A stretch of DNA of 64,000 nt from Streptomyces sp. NBC_00335 (lineage in GTDB: Bacteria; Actinomycetota; Actinomycetes; Streptomycetales; Streptomycetaceae), in the NCBI RefSeq assembly GCF_036127095.1, contig NZ_CP108006.1:5447501-5511500 (forward strand), given 5' to 3'. Both the position numbers and the translations under genes were made by a program. Under the pieces are notes generated by a model that did not search any database, was not told the DNA's origin, and saw nothing but the letters and a program-made list of their open reading frames with translations. Of the stretch, positions 41,560 through 51,493 are shown one piece after another; position 1 is the first letter of the stretch; each line of letters opens with the position of its first letter.

Positions 41560-42720
41560 TTAGGCGGAAAGCCCCAGCTCACGGGCGATCAGCATGCGCT
41601 GCACCTCGCTCGTGCCCTCGCCGATCTCCAGGATCTTCGAATCGCGCCACATGCGGGCCACCGGGTACTCGTTCATGAACCCGTAGCCGCCGTGGATCTG
41701 CGTGGCATCGCGCGCGTTGTCGACCGCCACCGTCGAGGAGTACAGCTTCGCGATGGCCGCCTCCTTCTTGAAGGGCTCCCCGGCCACGAGGCGGGAGGCC
41801 GCGTCGCGCCAGCCGATCCGGGCCATGTGGGCGCGCATCTCCATGTCCGCCAGCTTGAACTGGATGGCCTGGTTGTCGCCGATCGCCTTGCCGAAGGCGT
41901 GCCGCTCCTTGGCGTACTTCACCGATTCGTCCACACAGCCCTGGGCCAGGCCCGTCGCGAGCGCGGAGATGGCGACCCGGCCCTCGTCGAGGATCCGCAG
42001 GAACTGGGCGTAGCCGCGGCCCTCTTCGCCGACCAGGTTGGCGAGGGGGACCCGGACGCCGTCGAAGGACAGCTCGCGGGTGTCCGAGGAGTTCCAGCCC
42101 ACCTTGGAGTAGGGGGCGGCCACGGTGAAGCCGGGGGTGCCCGACGGGACGATGATCGAGGAGATCTCGGGGCGTCCGTCGGCCTTGCGGCCCGTCACGG
42201 CGGTGACGGTGACCAGGCCGGTGATGTCCGTACCGGAGTTGGTGATGAAGCACTTGGAGCCGTTGATCACCCACTCGTCGCCGTCCCGGACGGCGGTCGT
42301 ACGGGTGCCGCCCGCGTCGGAGCCGGCCCCCGGCTCGGTCAGGCCGAAGGCGCCGAGGATCTCGCCGGAGCACATCTTCGGCAGCCACTGCCGCTTCTGC
42401 TCCTCGGTGCCGAAGAGGTACAGCGGCATCGCGCCGAGCGAGACGCCGGCCTCCAGGGTGATGGCGACCGAGGAGTCGACGCGGGCCAGCTCCTCCAGGG
42501 CGATGCCGAGGGCGAGGTAGTCGCCGCCCATGCCGCCGTACTCCTCGGGGAAGGGCAGGCCGAACAGGCCCATGCGGCCCATCTCGCGGACGATCTCGTA
42601 CGGGAACTCGTGCCGCTCGTACAGATCGCCGATCTTGGGCGCCACCACATCGTGCGCGAACGCCTCGACGGTGCGGCGGAGTTCCTCGTGCTCGGGGGTG
42701 AGCCGGTGGTCGAGGGCCAT
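41560..42720 (-). CDS. acdH: Acyl-CoA dehydrogenase (isovaleryl/branched-chain type)
   Basis: This FAD enzyme of 386 residues oxidises a branched-chain acyl-CoA to the enoyl-CoA. Family marks are LTEPGAGSDAGGTRT (FAD-binding), the NSGTDITGL segment, GGYGFMNEYPVARMWRD and the catalytic Glu in EIGEGTSEVQ. It ends the operon with HMG-CoA lyase, biotin carboxylase and carboxyltransferase, so isovaleryl-CoA is the likely substrate. S. coelicolor acdH (SCO2779) is in the same place. ATG 42720 has GGAG 11 nt upstream. Confidence 0.92.
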   Translation of the reverse strand: MALDHRLTPEHEELRRTVEAFAHDVVAPKIGDLYERHEFPYEIVREMGRMGLFGLPFPEEYGGMGGDYLALGIALEELARVDSSVAITLEAGVSLGAMPLYLFGTEEQKRQWLPKMCSGEILGAFGLTEPGAGSDAGGTRTTAVRDGDEWVINGSKCFITNSGTDITGLVTVTAVTGRKADGRPEISSIIVPSGTPGFTVAAPYSKVGWNSSDTRELSFDGVRVPLANLVGEEGRGYAQFLRILDEGRVAISALATGLAQGCVDESVKYAKERHAFGKAIGDNQAIQFKLADMEMRAHMARIGWRDAASRLVAGEPFKKEAAIAKLYSSTVAVDNARDATQIHGGYGFMNEYPVARMWRDSKILEIGEGTSEVQRMLIARELGLSA

Positions 42721-42728
42721 GGTCTTCG

Positions 42729-43661
42729 TTACTCCTTGTGGGAGAGGGCGCGGACGGTACGGGAGGGGCTGGGACGCCCCAGCTGTTCGGCCATCCACAC
42801 GCTCGTGGCGGTGAGGGCGGCCAGATCGACCCCGGTCTCGATGCCGAGGCCGTCGAGCATCCAGACGAGGTCCTCGGTCGCGAGATTGCCGGTGGCGCTC
42901 TTGGCGTACGGGCATCCGCCGAGGCCGCCCGCGGAGGCGTCGACGGTGCTCACGCCGTGCCGGAGCGCGGCGAGGGTGTTGGACAGGGCCTGGCCGTAGG
43001 TGTCGTGGAAGTGCACGCCGATCCGGTCGGTGCCCACGCCCTCCGCGTTGAGCGCGCAGAGGAGGGCCCGCACGTGCCCCGGGGTGGCGACGCCGATGGT
43101 GTCGCCGAGGCTCAGCTCGTCACAGCCGAGGTCCAGGAGGGCCTTGGCGACGCCGACCACCTGGTGGACCGGTACCGGCCCTTCCCAGGGGTCGCCGAAG
43201 CACATGGAGAGGTAGCCGCGGACGTGCGCCCCGTGCTCCTTGGCGCGGGCCACGACGGGCTCGAACATCGCGAGGGACTCGGCGACGGTCCGGTTGAGGT
43301 TGCGGGCGGCGAAGGTCTCGGTGGCCGAACCGAACACGGCGATCCGGGTGGCCCCGAGGGCGAGCGCGCGGTCGAGGCCGCGCTCGTTGGGGACGAGGAC
43401 CGGCAGCGCGGCCTTCACGTCGGCGAGCAGCGGGAACAGCTCGTCGGCGTCGGCCAGCTGGGGGACCCACCGGGGGTGCACGAAGCTGGTCGCCTCGATG
43501 GTGGTGAGCCCCGCGGCGGCCAGCCGGTGCACGAACTCGGCCTTCACGTGGGTCGGGACGGCCGTCTTCTCGTTCTGCAGCCCGTCCCGGGCGCCCACCT
43601 CGTGGATCCGGACCCGGGCCGGGAGGCCCTCGTCCGGGAAGCTCATCGGAAGCCCGTTCAT
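42729..43661 (-). CDS. Hydroxymethylglutaryl-CoA lyase
   Basis: This 310-residue aldolase-type enzyme splits HMG-CoA to acetoacetate and acetyl-CoA, the last step of leucine breakdown. Motifs are VGARDGLQNEK (acid/base and metal), FVHPRWVPQ, FHDTYGQAL and the conserved Cys loop AGGLGGCPYAKSATGN. Its ATG overlaps the stop of the biotin carboxylase gene (ATGA, 43658-43661). Confidence 0.93.
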   Translation of the reverse strand: MNGLPMSFPDEGLPARVRIHEVGARDGLQNEKTAVPTHVKAEFVHRLAAAGLTTIEATSFVHPRWVPQLADADELFPLLADVKAALPVLVPNERGLDRALALGATRIAVFGSATETFAARNLNRTVAESLAMFEPVVARAKEHGAHVRGYLSMCFGDPWEGPVPVHQVVGVAKALLDLGCDELSLGDTIGVATPGHVRALLCALNAEGVGTDRIGVHFHDTYGQALSNTLAALRHGVSTVDASAGGLGGCPYAKSATGNLATEDLVWMLDGLGIETGVDLAALTATSVWMAEQLGRPSPSRTVRALSHKE

Positions 43662-45748
43662 TCGGCCTTCTCCTCCTCGTCCGGAGTGACCACGGCGAGG
43701 ACCTGGTCCATGGCGACCGTGGTGCCGGGGGTGACGTCGAGTTCGGTGACGGTGCCGGCGTGCGGGGCGGAGATGACGTGCTCCATCTTCATGGCCTCGA
43801 CGACGAGCAGGCTCTGACCGGCGGTCACCCTCTCGCCGACGGCGACCTTGACGACGGTGACGGTGCCGGGCATGGGGGCGGCGAGGGTGTCTGCGCCGCC
43901 GCGGCCCGCGCCGCGGAGGTTCGCCTCGACCGGGTCGTGCGCCTGTACGTGCCAGGAGTCGCCGTCTCGGCCTAGCCAGGTCCCCTCCGGGGAGGTGGCG
44001 TGGCTGAACCGGTGGGTGACGCCGTCCAGTTCGACCGTGAGGTGCTCGGGGGTGAGGTGCACGATCCGGCCCCGGGCCGGGGTGCTGGGGCTCCGCCCCG
44101 GACCCCGCGCCTCAAACGCCGGCGGGGCTGGATGTGCCTGGGCGCCGTCGTCGAGCAGCAGCTCCGTGTCCGGGCCCGTTCCGGCGGACCGGGTACGGAC
44201 CGTGACCGGGTCCTGGCCCGGGAGGCGGAAGTGCTGGACCGTCCAGGCGGGGGTGCCGCCCAGGCGCCAGCCGTTGGCGGAGTCGAACGGGTCGACCCAG
44301 CCCCCGGCAGGGTTTCGGGAAGGGGCGGGGTGGGGGAAAGAACCTCCGGCCAGCAGGGCCGCCGCCGCGTACACCTCGTCCGGGACCCCCTCGGGGAGGA
44401 GCTGGGACAGGTCCCGCTCCACCAGGCCCGTGTCCAGGTCGCCCGACACCACATCCGGGTGCGCGAGCAGGCGGCGCAGGAAGCCCGTGTTGGTCTGGAC
44501 GCCCAGGATCACGGTGTCCGCGAGGGCGCCGCGCAGGACACGCAGCGCCGAGGCGCGGTCGGGACCGTAGGCGATGACCTTCGACAGCATCGGGTCGTAC
44601 GTGGAGCCGGTGTCGACCCCCGCCGCCAGCCCGGAGTCCGTACGGACGGAGCCGCCGGACGGCTCCGACAGCGCCAGCACCGTGCCGCCGGACGGCAGGA
44701 ACCCGCGCGCCGGGTCCTCCGCGCAGACGCGGGCCTCGATCGCGTGCCCGGTCAGCCGGACCTCCGACTGGCCGAAGCCCAGCTCCGCGCCCGCCGCGAC
44801 CCGGAGCTGCTGCTCCACCAGGTCCAGGCCCGTGATGAGCTCGGTGACCGGGTGCTCCACCTGGAGCCGGGTGTTCATCTCCATGAAGTAGTACGAGGCG
44901 GGGTCGTGGCCCGGGACGATGAACTCCACCGTGCCCGCGCCGACGTACCCGCAGGACCGGGCCGCCTCCACCGCCGCCGCGCCCATCGAGGCCCGCAGCT
45001 CCGGCGTCAGCAGGACCGACGGGGCCTCCTCGATCACCTTCTGGTGGCGCCGCTGGAGCGAGCACTCGCGCTCCCCGAGGTGGACCACGTTCCCGTGCGC
45101 GTCCGCCAGTACCTGGATCTCGATGTGCCGGGGCCGGTCCACCCAGCGCTCCACGAGCAGGGTGTCGTCGCCGAAGGAGGACTTCGCCTCGCGGCGGGCC
45201 GCCGCGATCTCCTCGCCGAGCAGCGCGGAGTCCCGTACGAGCCGCATGCCCTTGCCGCCGCCGCCCGCCGAGGGCTTCAGCAGGACCGGCATGCCGATCT
45301 GCTCGGCGGCGGCGACCAGTTCGGCGTCGGACAGCCCGCTGCCCGAGGAGCCGGGGACCACGGGCACGCCCGCGGCCTTGACGGTCTCCTTGGCGCGGAT
45401 CTTGTCGCCCATCAGGGAGATCGCCGAGGCGGGCGGTCCGATGAAGGCCAGGCCCGCGTCCGCGCAGGCGGCCGCGAAGGCGGCGTTCTCCGCGAGGAAG
45501 CCGTAGCCGGGGTGGACGGCCTCGGCGCCCGTGCGGCGGGCCGCGTCGAGCAGCCGCTCCACCGACAGGTAGCTCATCGAGGCCGCCGCCGGGCCGATGC
45601 GGACGGCCGTGTCGGCCTCCCGTACGTGCCGGGCGTCCGCGTCGGCGTCGCTGAAGACGGCCACGGAACGGATGCCGAGCTCCCGCAGCGTGCGGATGAC
45701 GCGGACCGCGATCTCGCCCCGGTTGGCGACCAGAACAGTGCTGAACAT
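43658..45748 (-). CDS. Acyl-CoA carboxylase alpha subunit (biotin carboxylase + BCCP)
   Basis: This 696-residue subunit has an ATP-grasp biotin carboxylase domain (about 1-450, with KPSAGGGGKGMRL, EMNTRLQVEHPVTE and FIGPPASAISLMGDK). A middle linker/BT region and a C-terminal biotinyl domain follow (EAMKMEH, Lys near 654). Together with the beta subunit it forms a methylcrotonyl-CoA carboxylase-type enzyme. ATG 45748 has GAGGA 9 nt upstream. A copy of the genus-wide intergenic repeat (44087-44131) lies inside the linker, so part of the linker may have come from an insertion. Confidence 0.93.
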   Translation of the reverse strand: MFSTVLVANRGEIAVRVIRTLRELGIRSVAVFSDADADARHVREADTAVRIGPAAASMSYLSVERLLDAARRTGAEAVHPGYGFLAENAAFAAACADAGLAFIGPPASAISLMGDKIRAKETVKAAGVPVVPGSSGSGLSDAELVAAAEQIGMPVLLKPSAGGGGKGMRLVRDSALLGEEIAAARREAKSSFGDDTLLVERWVDRPRHIEIQVLADAHGNVVHLGERECSLQRRHQKVIEEAPSVLLTPELRASMGAAAVEAARSCGYVGAGTVEFIVPGHDPASYYFMEMNTRLQVEHPVTELITGLDLVEQQLRVAAGAELGFGQSEVRLTGHAIEARVCAEDPARGFLPSGGTVLALSEPSGGSVRTDSGLAAGVDTGSTYDPMLSKVIAYGPDRASALRVLRGALADTVILGVQTNTGFLRRLLAHPDVVSGDLDTGLVERDLSQLLPEGVPDEVYAAAALLAGGSFPHPAPSRNPAGGWVDPFDSANGWRLGGTPAWTVQHFRLPGQDPVTVRTRSAGTGPDTELLLDDGAQAHPAPPAFEARGPGRSPSTPARGRIVHLTPEHLTVELDGVTHRFSHATSPEGTWLGRDGDSWHVQAHDPVEANLRGAGRGGADTLAAPMPGTVTVVKVAVGERVTAGQSLLVVEAMKMEHVISAPHAGTVTELDVTPGTTVAMDQVLAVVTPDEEEKAE
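44087..44131 (+). repeat. Intergenic-type repeat inside the carboxylase linker, copy 2
   Basis: GGGGCTCCGCCCC, GACCCCGCGC, CTCAAACGCCGG and CGGGGCTGG match the element at 14698-14741 (reverse) and 48962-49004. Here it is read through in frame within the linker of the biotin carboxylase subunit, adding a Pro/Ala-rich stretch. In the other copies it lies between genes. Confidence 0.75.
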
Positions 45749-45764
45749 CAGTGAGGTCCTCACG

Positions 45765-47381
<1,617 letters not shown>

Positions 47382-47412
47382 CGGTCGAGCTCCCTTGCTC
47401 GGTGCGCTCTTG

Positions 47413-47457
47413 TTAATGAGCGTTAACGCATGTGGGACTTAGGTTAACGACCGCTAA
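47413..47457. promoter_or_regulatory. Double TetR operator of the leucine-catabolism operon
   Basis: TTAATGAGCGTTAA (47413-47426) and TTAACGACCGCTAA (47444-47457) share the palindromic pattern TTAACG-NN-CGTTAA and are 31 bp apart, three helical turns. They lie between the beta-subunit start (47381) and the TetR start (47482), so one regulator could control both directions. Confidence 0.75.
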
Positions 47458-47481
47458 CGGCCCTGTCTAGAATGGATTCCC

Positions 47482-48060
47482 ATGAGCACCAGAGCAGCCG
47501 CCCCGACCCGGCGCGAGCAGATCCTCGGCGAGGCTGCGCGCCTCTTCGCCGAGCGCGGTTTCCACGGCGTGGGCGTGGACGAGATAGGGGCCGCGGTGGG
47601 CATCAGCGGCCCCGGCCTGTACCGGCACTTCGCGGGCAAGGACGCGATGCTCGCCGAGCTGCTCGTCGGCATCAGCGAACGGCTGCTCACGGGCGGCCGC
47701 CGCAGGGTGGAGGAGGCGGCCGGTGACCCGTCCGGCGTGCTGGCCTCCCTCGTCGACGGCCACATCGACTTCGCCCTCGACGACCGGGCGCTGATCACCC
47801 TCCACGACCGGGAGCTGGACCGGCTGCGCGAGGCCGACCGCAAGCTCGTACGGCAGCTGCAGCGCAAGTACGTCGAGCTGTGGGTCGACGTCGTACGGGA
47901 GCTGCACCCCGAGGTGGGCGAGGCGGAGGTACGCGTCTCCGTGCACGCCGTCTTCGGCCTGCTGAACTCCACCCCGCACCTGGCGGCGCTCGGCCGGGAC
48001 GCGACGGAGTCGCTGCTGCGCCGGCTCGCGAACGGGGCCTTCGGGGCGCTGTCGGGATGA
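47482..48060 (+). CDS. TetR-family regulator of the leucine-catabolism operon
   Basis: This 192-residue repressor has the TetR HTH (RREQILGEAARLFAERGF, GVDEIGAAVGISGPGLYRHF) and a helical ligand domain. It is divergent from the carboxylase operon. ATG 47482 follows a TAGAATGG stretch with no clear ribosome site. The family members next to such operons (PsrA/LiuR-like in function) sense acyl-CoA; the ligand here is unknown. Confidence 0.9.
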   Translation: MSTRAAAPTRREQILGEAARLFAERGFHGVGVDEIGAAVGISGPGLYRHFAGKDAMLAELLVGISERLLTGGRRRVEEAAGDPSGVLASLVDGHIDFALDDRALITLHDRELDRLREADRKLVRQLQRKYVELWVDVVRELHPEVGEAEVRVSVHAVFGLLNSTPHLAALGRDATESLLRRLANGAFGALSG

Positions 48061-48134
48061 GGCGGCGCGTCCGGGGTGTCCGGGGGGCGGGATGGAAGGG
48101 ACGGCTCCGGGCGGGCGGCGGCAGAATGGGCCGC

Positions 48135-48926
48135 ATGCCGAAGCCGATAGCTGTTCCCAGTCGAGCCGAACTCATCGACCACCTGGTCCGCACGCGGATC
48201 GCGGGGGACGTCGCGACTCCGCGCGAGAACAACCTCTCCCACTACCGCAAGCTCGCCAACGGTGACCGGCACTACTGGCTGGGCCTGGAGCTGGGCGACC
48301 GCTGGACGGACGAGCAGGACGTGCTCGCGGTGATGGCGGAGCGCTGCGGGGTCGTGGACGAGGCGACCCACCGCTTCGGCCAGGACACCATCGACCCCGA
48401 ACTGACCGTGTCCGCGCTGGACCGGATGGCCGCGCGGTTGCGCAAGGCCGCGCTGGACCGGCAGAGCGTGCTGCTGGCCACGGGGCATCCGGGCGGGCTG
48501 CTGGACGTGCACCGGGCCACCGCCGACGCGTTGCGCTCCGCGGGCTGCGAGATCGTGGTGATCCCGCCGGGGCTGGTCGCCGACGAGGGCTCGGTGTGGC
48601 AGTTCGCGGACGTCGCGGTGCTGGAGCGGGGGGCGACGCTGTGGCACACCCACTCCCCGGAGCCGATGGCGGCGATCCTGGACGCGCTGGCCGCCCACGG
48701 GCGGCCGCAGCCCGACCTGGTCGTCGCCGACCACGGCTGGGCGGGGTGTGCGGCGCAGCGGGGCCTGGATGCGGTGGGGTACGCCGACTGCAACGACCCC
48801 GCGCTGTTCCTGGCCGAGGCCGAGGGCACGCTTCAGGTGGCGGTGCCGCTGGACGACCACGTCCGTGACCCCCGCTACTACGACCCGATGGTCGCGTACC
48901 TGCTTGCGGCGGCGGGCCTGCTGTAG
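48135..48926 (+). CDS. Predicted phosphatase-type protein
   Basis: This 263-residue soluble protein starts at ATG 48135 (ATG 48126 is an alternative). It has a conserved-looking NNLSHYRKLANGDRHYWLG head, an Asp/Glu-rich middle, SVLLATGHPGGLLDVH, VWQFADVAVL, DLVVADHGWAGCAA and YADCNDPALFLAE. This pattern is usually named phosphatase in Streptomyces annotations, but I cannot assign a fold class. Its 3' end overlaps the frameshifted extension of the opposing SDR gene. Confidence 0.75.
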   Translation: MPKPIAVPSRAELIDHLVRTRIAGDVATPRENNLSHYRKLANGDRHYWLGLELGDRWTDEQDVLAVMAERCGVVDEATHRFGQDTIDPELTVSALDRMAARLRKAALDRQSVLLATGHPGGLLDVHRATADALRSAGCEIVVIPPGLVADEGSVWQFADVAVLERGATLWHTHSPEPMAAILDALAAHGRPQPDLVVADHGWAGCAAQRGLDAVGYADCNDPALFLAEAEGTLQVAVPLDDHVRDPRYYDPMVAYLLAAAGLL

Positions 48927-49918
48927 CCCCTCCGGGGTCGGTCGTCTGGTGCGGCGCCGCTGCCGGGGACCCGGGCCCCGCGCCTCAATCGCCGGCGGGG
49001 CTGGATTTTCCCGCCCCGGCGGCCGGCGGAGCGGGGCGGGTCAGCGGACCCAGCTGCCCGTGAGGGTCTGGACGGCCGAGCCTTCGAGGTCGGCGAGCTT
49101 GGGGGCGACGAACTCGCGGGCCCAGTCCGAGGTCTGGACACGGAACGGGGCCGCTCGGCGGTCAGCGCCGCGACGACCGGGGCGGCGGCCTCCGCGGAGG
49201 TCTGTGCGCCGGAGTACGACTGCGTCGTGCGCTCGACGTAGGCCCGCAGCGCAGGGGCGTACGGCCCGGCATCGGCGAGCATCGCCGGGATGTCGAGCCC
49301 CAGGCTGGCGACGAACTCGGTGGCCACGGCCCCCGGTTCGACGACGGTCACCCCGACGCCGACGGTCGCGGCGACCGGCGCGAGCGATTCCATGAACCCT
49401 TCGACGGCGAACTTGGCCGCGCAGTACGCCTCGTTGAAGGGCTGGCCGATCACTCCGCCGACGCTGGTGACCGTGATGACCCGGCCGCCGGAGGCGCGCA
49501 GGTGGGGGAGGGCCGCGCGGGTCAGCTCGACGACGCCGAAGTAGTTGACCTCCATCGCGGAGCGGACCGGCTCCATGCCCTGCTGCTCGACGGTGCCCAC
49601 GGACCCCGCCCCGGCGTTGTTCACCACCGCGTCGAGCCGCCCGTGCTCGGCGACGACCTCGGCCACGCAGGCGGCGACGGACACGGCGTCGGTGACGTCG
49701 AGCTGCTTGACCTGGACGAGGCCGGAGACCCCGGCCTCCTCGGCGGCCTTGAGCAGGGCATCGGCGCGGCCGGTGTCGCGCATGGTGGCGACGGTGTGCC
49801 AGCCGGCCTCGGCGGCCCCCACGGCCGCGGCGAGGCCGATGCCGGAGGAGGTCCCCGTGATGAGGACGGTCTTGCGGGGCGAAGAGGCCGGCGGGGTCGA
49901 CGAGGTGGAGGGGGTCAT
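48878..49918 (-). CDS. Short-chain dehydrogenase (SDR), frameshifted near the 3' end
   Basis: This classical SDR starts at ATG 49918: VLITGTSSGIGLAAA (TGxxxGIG), NNAGAG, SVGGVIGQPF and YCAAKFAVEG (YxxxK). After about residue 257 the frame becomes Arg/Ser/Pro-rich and runs to a stop at 48878. In the next frame a sensible SDR C-terminus (FRVQTSDWAREFVAP, then KLADLEGSAVQTLTG, SWVR) ends at 49041 with GC-rich third codon positions. One missing base near 49145-49155 therefore explains the odd tail. It may be a sequencing error or a recent mutation. It is divergent from a MarR gene. Confidence 0.8.
   Translation of the reverse strand: MTPSTSSTPPASSPRKTVLITGTSSGIGLAAAVGAAEAGWHTVATMRDTGRADALLKAAEEAGVSGLVQVKQLDVTDAVSVAACVAEVVAEHGRLDAVVNNAGAGSVGTVEQQGMEPVRSAMEVNYFGVVELTRAALPHLRASGGRVITVTSVGGVIGQPFNEAYCAAKFAVEGFMESLAPVAATVGVGVTVVEPGAVATEFVASLGLDIPAMLADAGPYAPALRAYVERTTQSYSGAQTSAEAAAPVVAALTAERPRSVSRPRTGPASSSPPSSPTSKARPSRPSRAAGSADPPRSAGRRGGKIQPRRRLRRGARVPGSGAAPDDRPRRGYSRPAAASRYATIGS
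48962..49004 (+). repeat. Streptomyces GC-rich intergenic repeat, copy 3
   Basis: CCCGGGCCCCGCGCCTCAA, then TCGCCGGCGGGGCTGG matches the other copies in the second half; the first GGGGCTCCGCCCC half is degraded. It lies between the phosphatase-type gene stop and the true SDR C-terminus. Confidence 0.6.
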
Positions 49919-49960
49919 GGCGGGCTCCAGGGTGCGGCGGACGGCACGTGAATAATCATC

Positions 49961-50001
49961 GCGTGTACACACACAGATTATCGTTGTGTGTGCGTACACG
50001 C
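49961..50001. promoter_or_regulatory. MarR operator/promoter with inverted GCGTGTAC...GTACACGC
   Basis: GCGTGTACACACACA (49961-49975) faces TGTGTGTGCGTACACGC (49985-50001), an imperfect inverted repeat. A TTGTGT -35 (49984-49989) and TACCCT -10 (50008-50013), 18 nt apart, place the MarR transcript start at its ATG (50020). The repressor would cover the -35. Confidence 0.7.
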
Positions 50002-50019
50002 AACCGGTACCCTGGCCCC

Positions 50020-50481
50020 ATGGCGCACAACGACTTCACCCTGGGTGCTCTCACCCCCCGCGACCACGCCTTCTACGGGCTCGTGTGGGCGGGCACCACC
50101 CTCACCGCCCGGGTGGACCAGGCCCTCACCCGCCGGCACGACCTGCCGCTGTCCTGGTTCGAGGTCATGCTGTGGCTGCGCGCCCAGCCCGAGCCGGTCG
50201 CCCCCTCCGAGCTGGGGGCCAGGACCCTGCTCAGCCGCAGCCAGGTCTCGCGCGTCACCGACTCGCTCCAGGCCCGCGGCCTTGTCGAGCGGATCCCGTC
50301 CCCGACCGACGCCCGCTCGATACGCGTGGCCCTCACCGACGCCGGCCGCCGCGCCTTCGCCGAAGCCGATGCCACCCGCCGCGAGGCGCTGGCGGAGGTC
50401 TTCGACGACCGGCTCGACGACGCGGACATCGCCGCGCTGGAGGCGGTGTGGGCCAAGCTCAAGGCCCGCCCGCAGCAGTAG
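50020..50481 (+). CDS. MarR-family transcriptional regulator
   Basis: This 153-residue winged-helix protein starts at ATG 50020 and is probably leaderless. The recognition part is GARTLLSRSQVSRVTDSLQ and the wing VERIPSPTDARS. It is divergent from the SDR gene, which it probably represses together with itself. Its 3' end overlaps the opposing CDF exporter gene by 23 bases. Confidence 0.9.
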   Translation: MAHNDFTLGALTPRDHAFYGLVWAGTTLTARVDQALTRRHDLPLSWFEVMLWLRAQPEPVAPSELGARTLLSRSQVSRVTDSLQARGLVERIPSPTDARSIRVALTDAGRRAFAEADATRREALAEVFDDRLDDADIAALEAVWAKLKARPQQ

Positions 50482-51466
50482 GGGGACCGGCGGGCCCCGG
50501 CGGCGGGGCGGGCGTCGGCGTCGGGTCCAGGTACACCCGGCGGATCGCCGGGAAGCGGTCCCGGAGCTGCGCCTCCGCGACCTCGCACGCCTCCTCCACC
50601 TGCCGCGCCGAAGCGAGATCGTGGAAGTCGACCTTCGCGGCGATCAGCACCTCCGCCGGCCCCTGCACGATCGTCGTCAATTCGAGGACGCCCTCGATGT
50701 GCAGCACAGACAGCAGCTCCTCCCGGACCTCCGCCCGCATCGCCTCCGGCAGCGGCCGCCCGATCAGGTACTGCGCGTTCGAGCGCCCCAGCTCCCACGC
50801 CACCCACACCAGCAGCAGCCCGATGAGGAGGGAGGCCACCCCGTCGTAGACGCCCGAGCCCGTGAGCTGCGCGCCGAGCAGGCCGCCGGCGGCCAGGGCC
50901 AGTCCGATCAGGGCGGCCACGTTTTCCAGGAGGACGGCCTTCACGGCCGTGTCCGGGGTGTGTTTCACGTACAGACCCAGGGGCGCCCGCATCCGCGCCG
51001 CCTCGCCCTTGACCTGCCGCCAGGCGACCAGGAGGGAGTAGCCCTCCAGGACGGCGGCGACGGCCAGGATGATGTAGGAGAGGGTCGGGTTTCCGGGGTC
51101 CTCGCCGTGGACGAGGGTGTGGATGCCGTCGTAGACGGCGAACACCGCGCCGCCGACGAAGGTGGCGATCGATGCGAGGAGGGCCCAGATGTAGCGTTCC
51201 GGCCCGTAGCCCAGCGGGTGCGCCTCGTCCGCCGGCTTCGCGCTCCGCTTGAGCGAGGCCAGGAGCATCACCTCGGTGACGGTGTCGGCCACCGAGTGCG
51301 CCGCTTCGGAGAGCATCGCGCTCGATCCGCTGACGATCCCGCCCACGGCCTTGGCCGCGGCGATGCCGAGGTTCGTGACGACGGCGACGATGACCGTGCC
51401 CACGCTCTCGTTCTCGCCGGGGCCGCCGCTTCCGCTTCCGTTCACCATCACATCGCTGCTGGACAT
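50459..51466 (-). CDS. Cation diffusion facilitator (CDF) metal exporter
   Basis: This 335-residue proton-coupled metal exporter has six membrane helices. The helix-2 site is SEAAHSVAD (HxxxD). Helix 5 has KAVLLENVAALIG, where the usual second HxxxD is replaced by an E-N pattern, as in the SLC30A9-like branch. A cytoplasmic C-terminal beta-alpha domain and a Gly/Pro tail follow. The metal is unknown (zinc, iron or manganese). ATG 51466. Confidence 0.87.
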   Translation of the reverse strand: MSSSDVMVNGSGSGGPGENESVGTVIVAVVTNLGIAAAKAVGGIVSGSSAMLSEAAHSVADTVTEVMLLASLKRSAKPADEAHPLGYGPERYIWALLASIATFVGGAVFAVYDGIHTLVHGEDPGNPTLSYIILAVAAVLEGYSLLVAWRQVKGEAARMRAPLGLYVKHTPDTAVKAVLLENVAALIGLALAAGGLLGAQLTGSGVYDGVASLLIGLLLVWVAWELGRSNAQYLIGRPLPEAMRAEVREELLSVLHIEGVLELTTIVQGPAEVLIAAKVDFHDLASARQVEEACEVAEAQLRDRFPAIRRVYLDPTPTPAPPPGPAGPPTAAGGP

Positions 51467-51493
51467 GGTGTGACGTTATGTCGGGCGGCCGTA

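Noticed and set aside
48878..49040. The Arg/Pro-rich SDR extension as a true C-terminus
   Set aside because: A better C-terminus is found in the next frame and ends at 49041, and the extension runs through an intergenic repeat copy.
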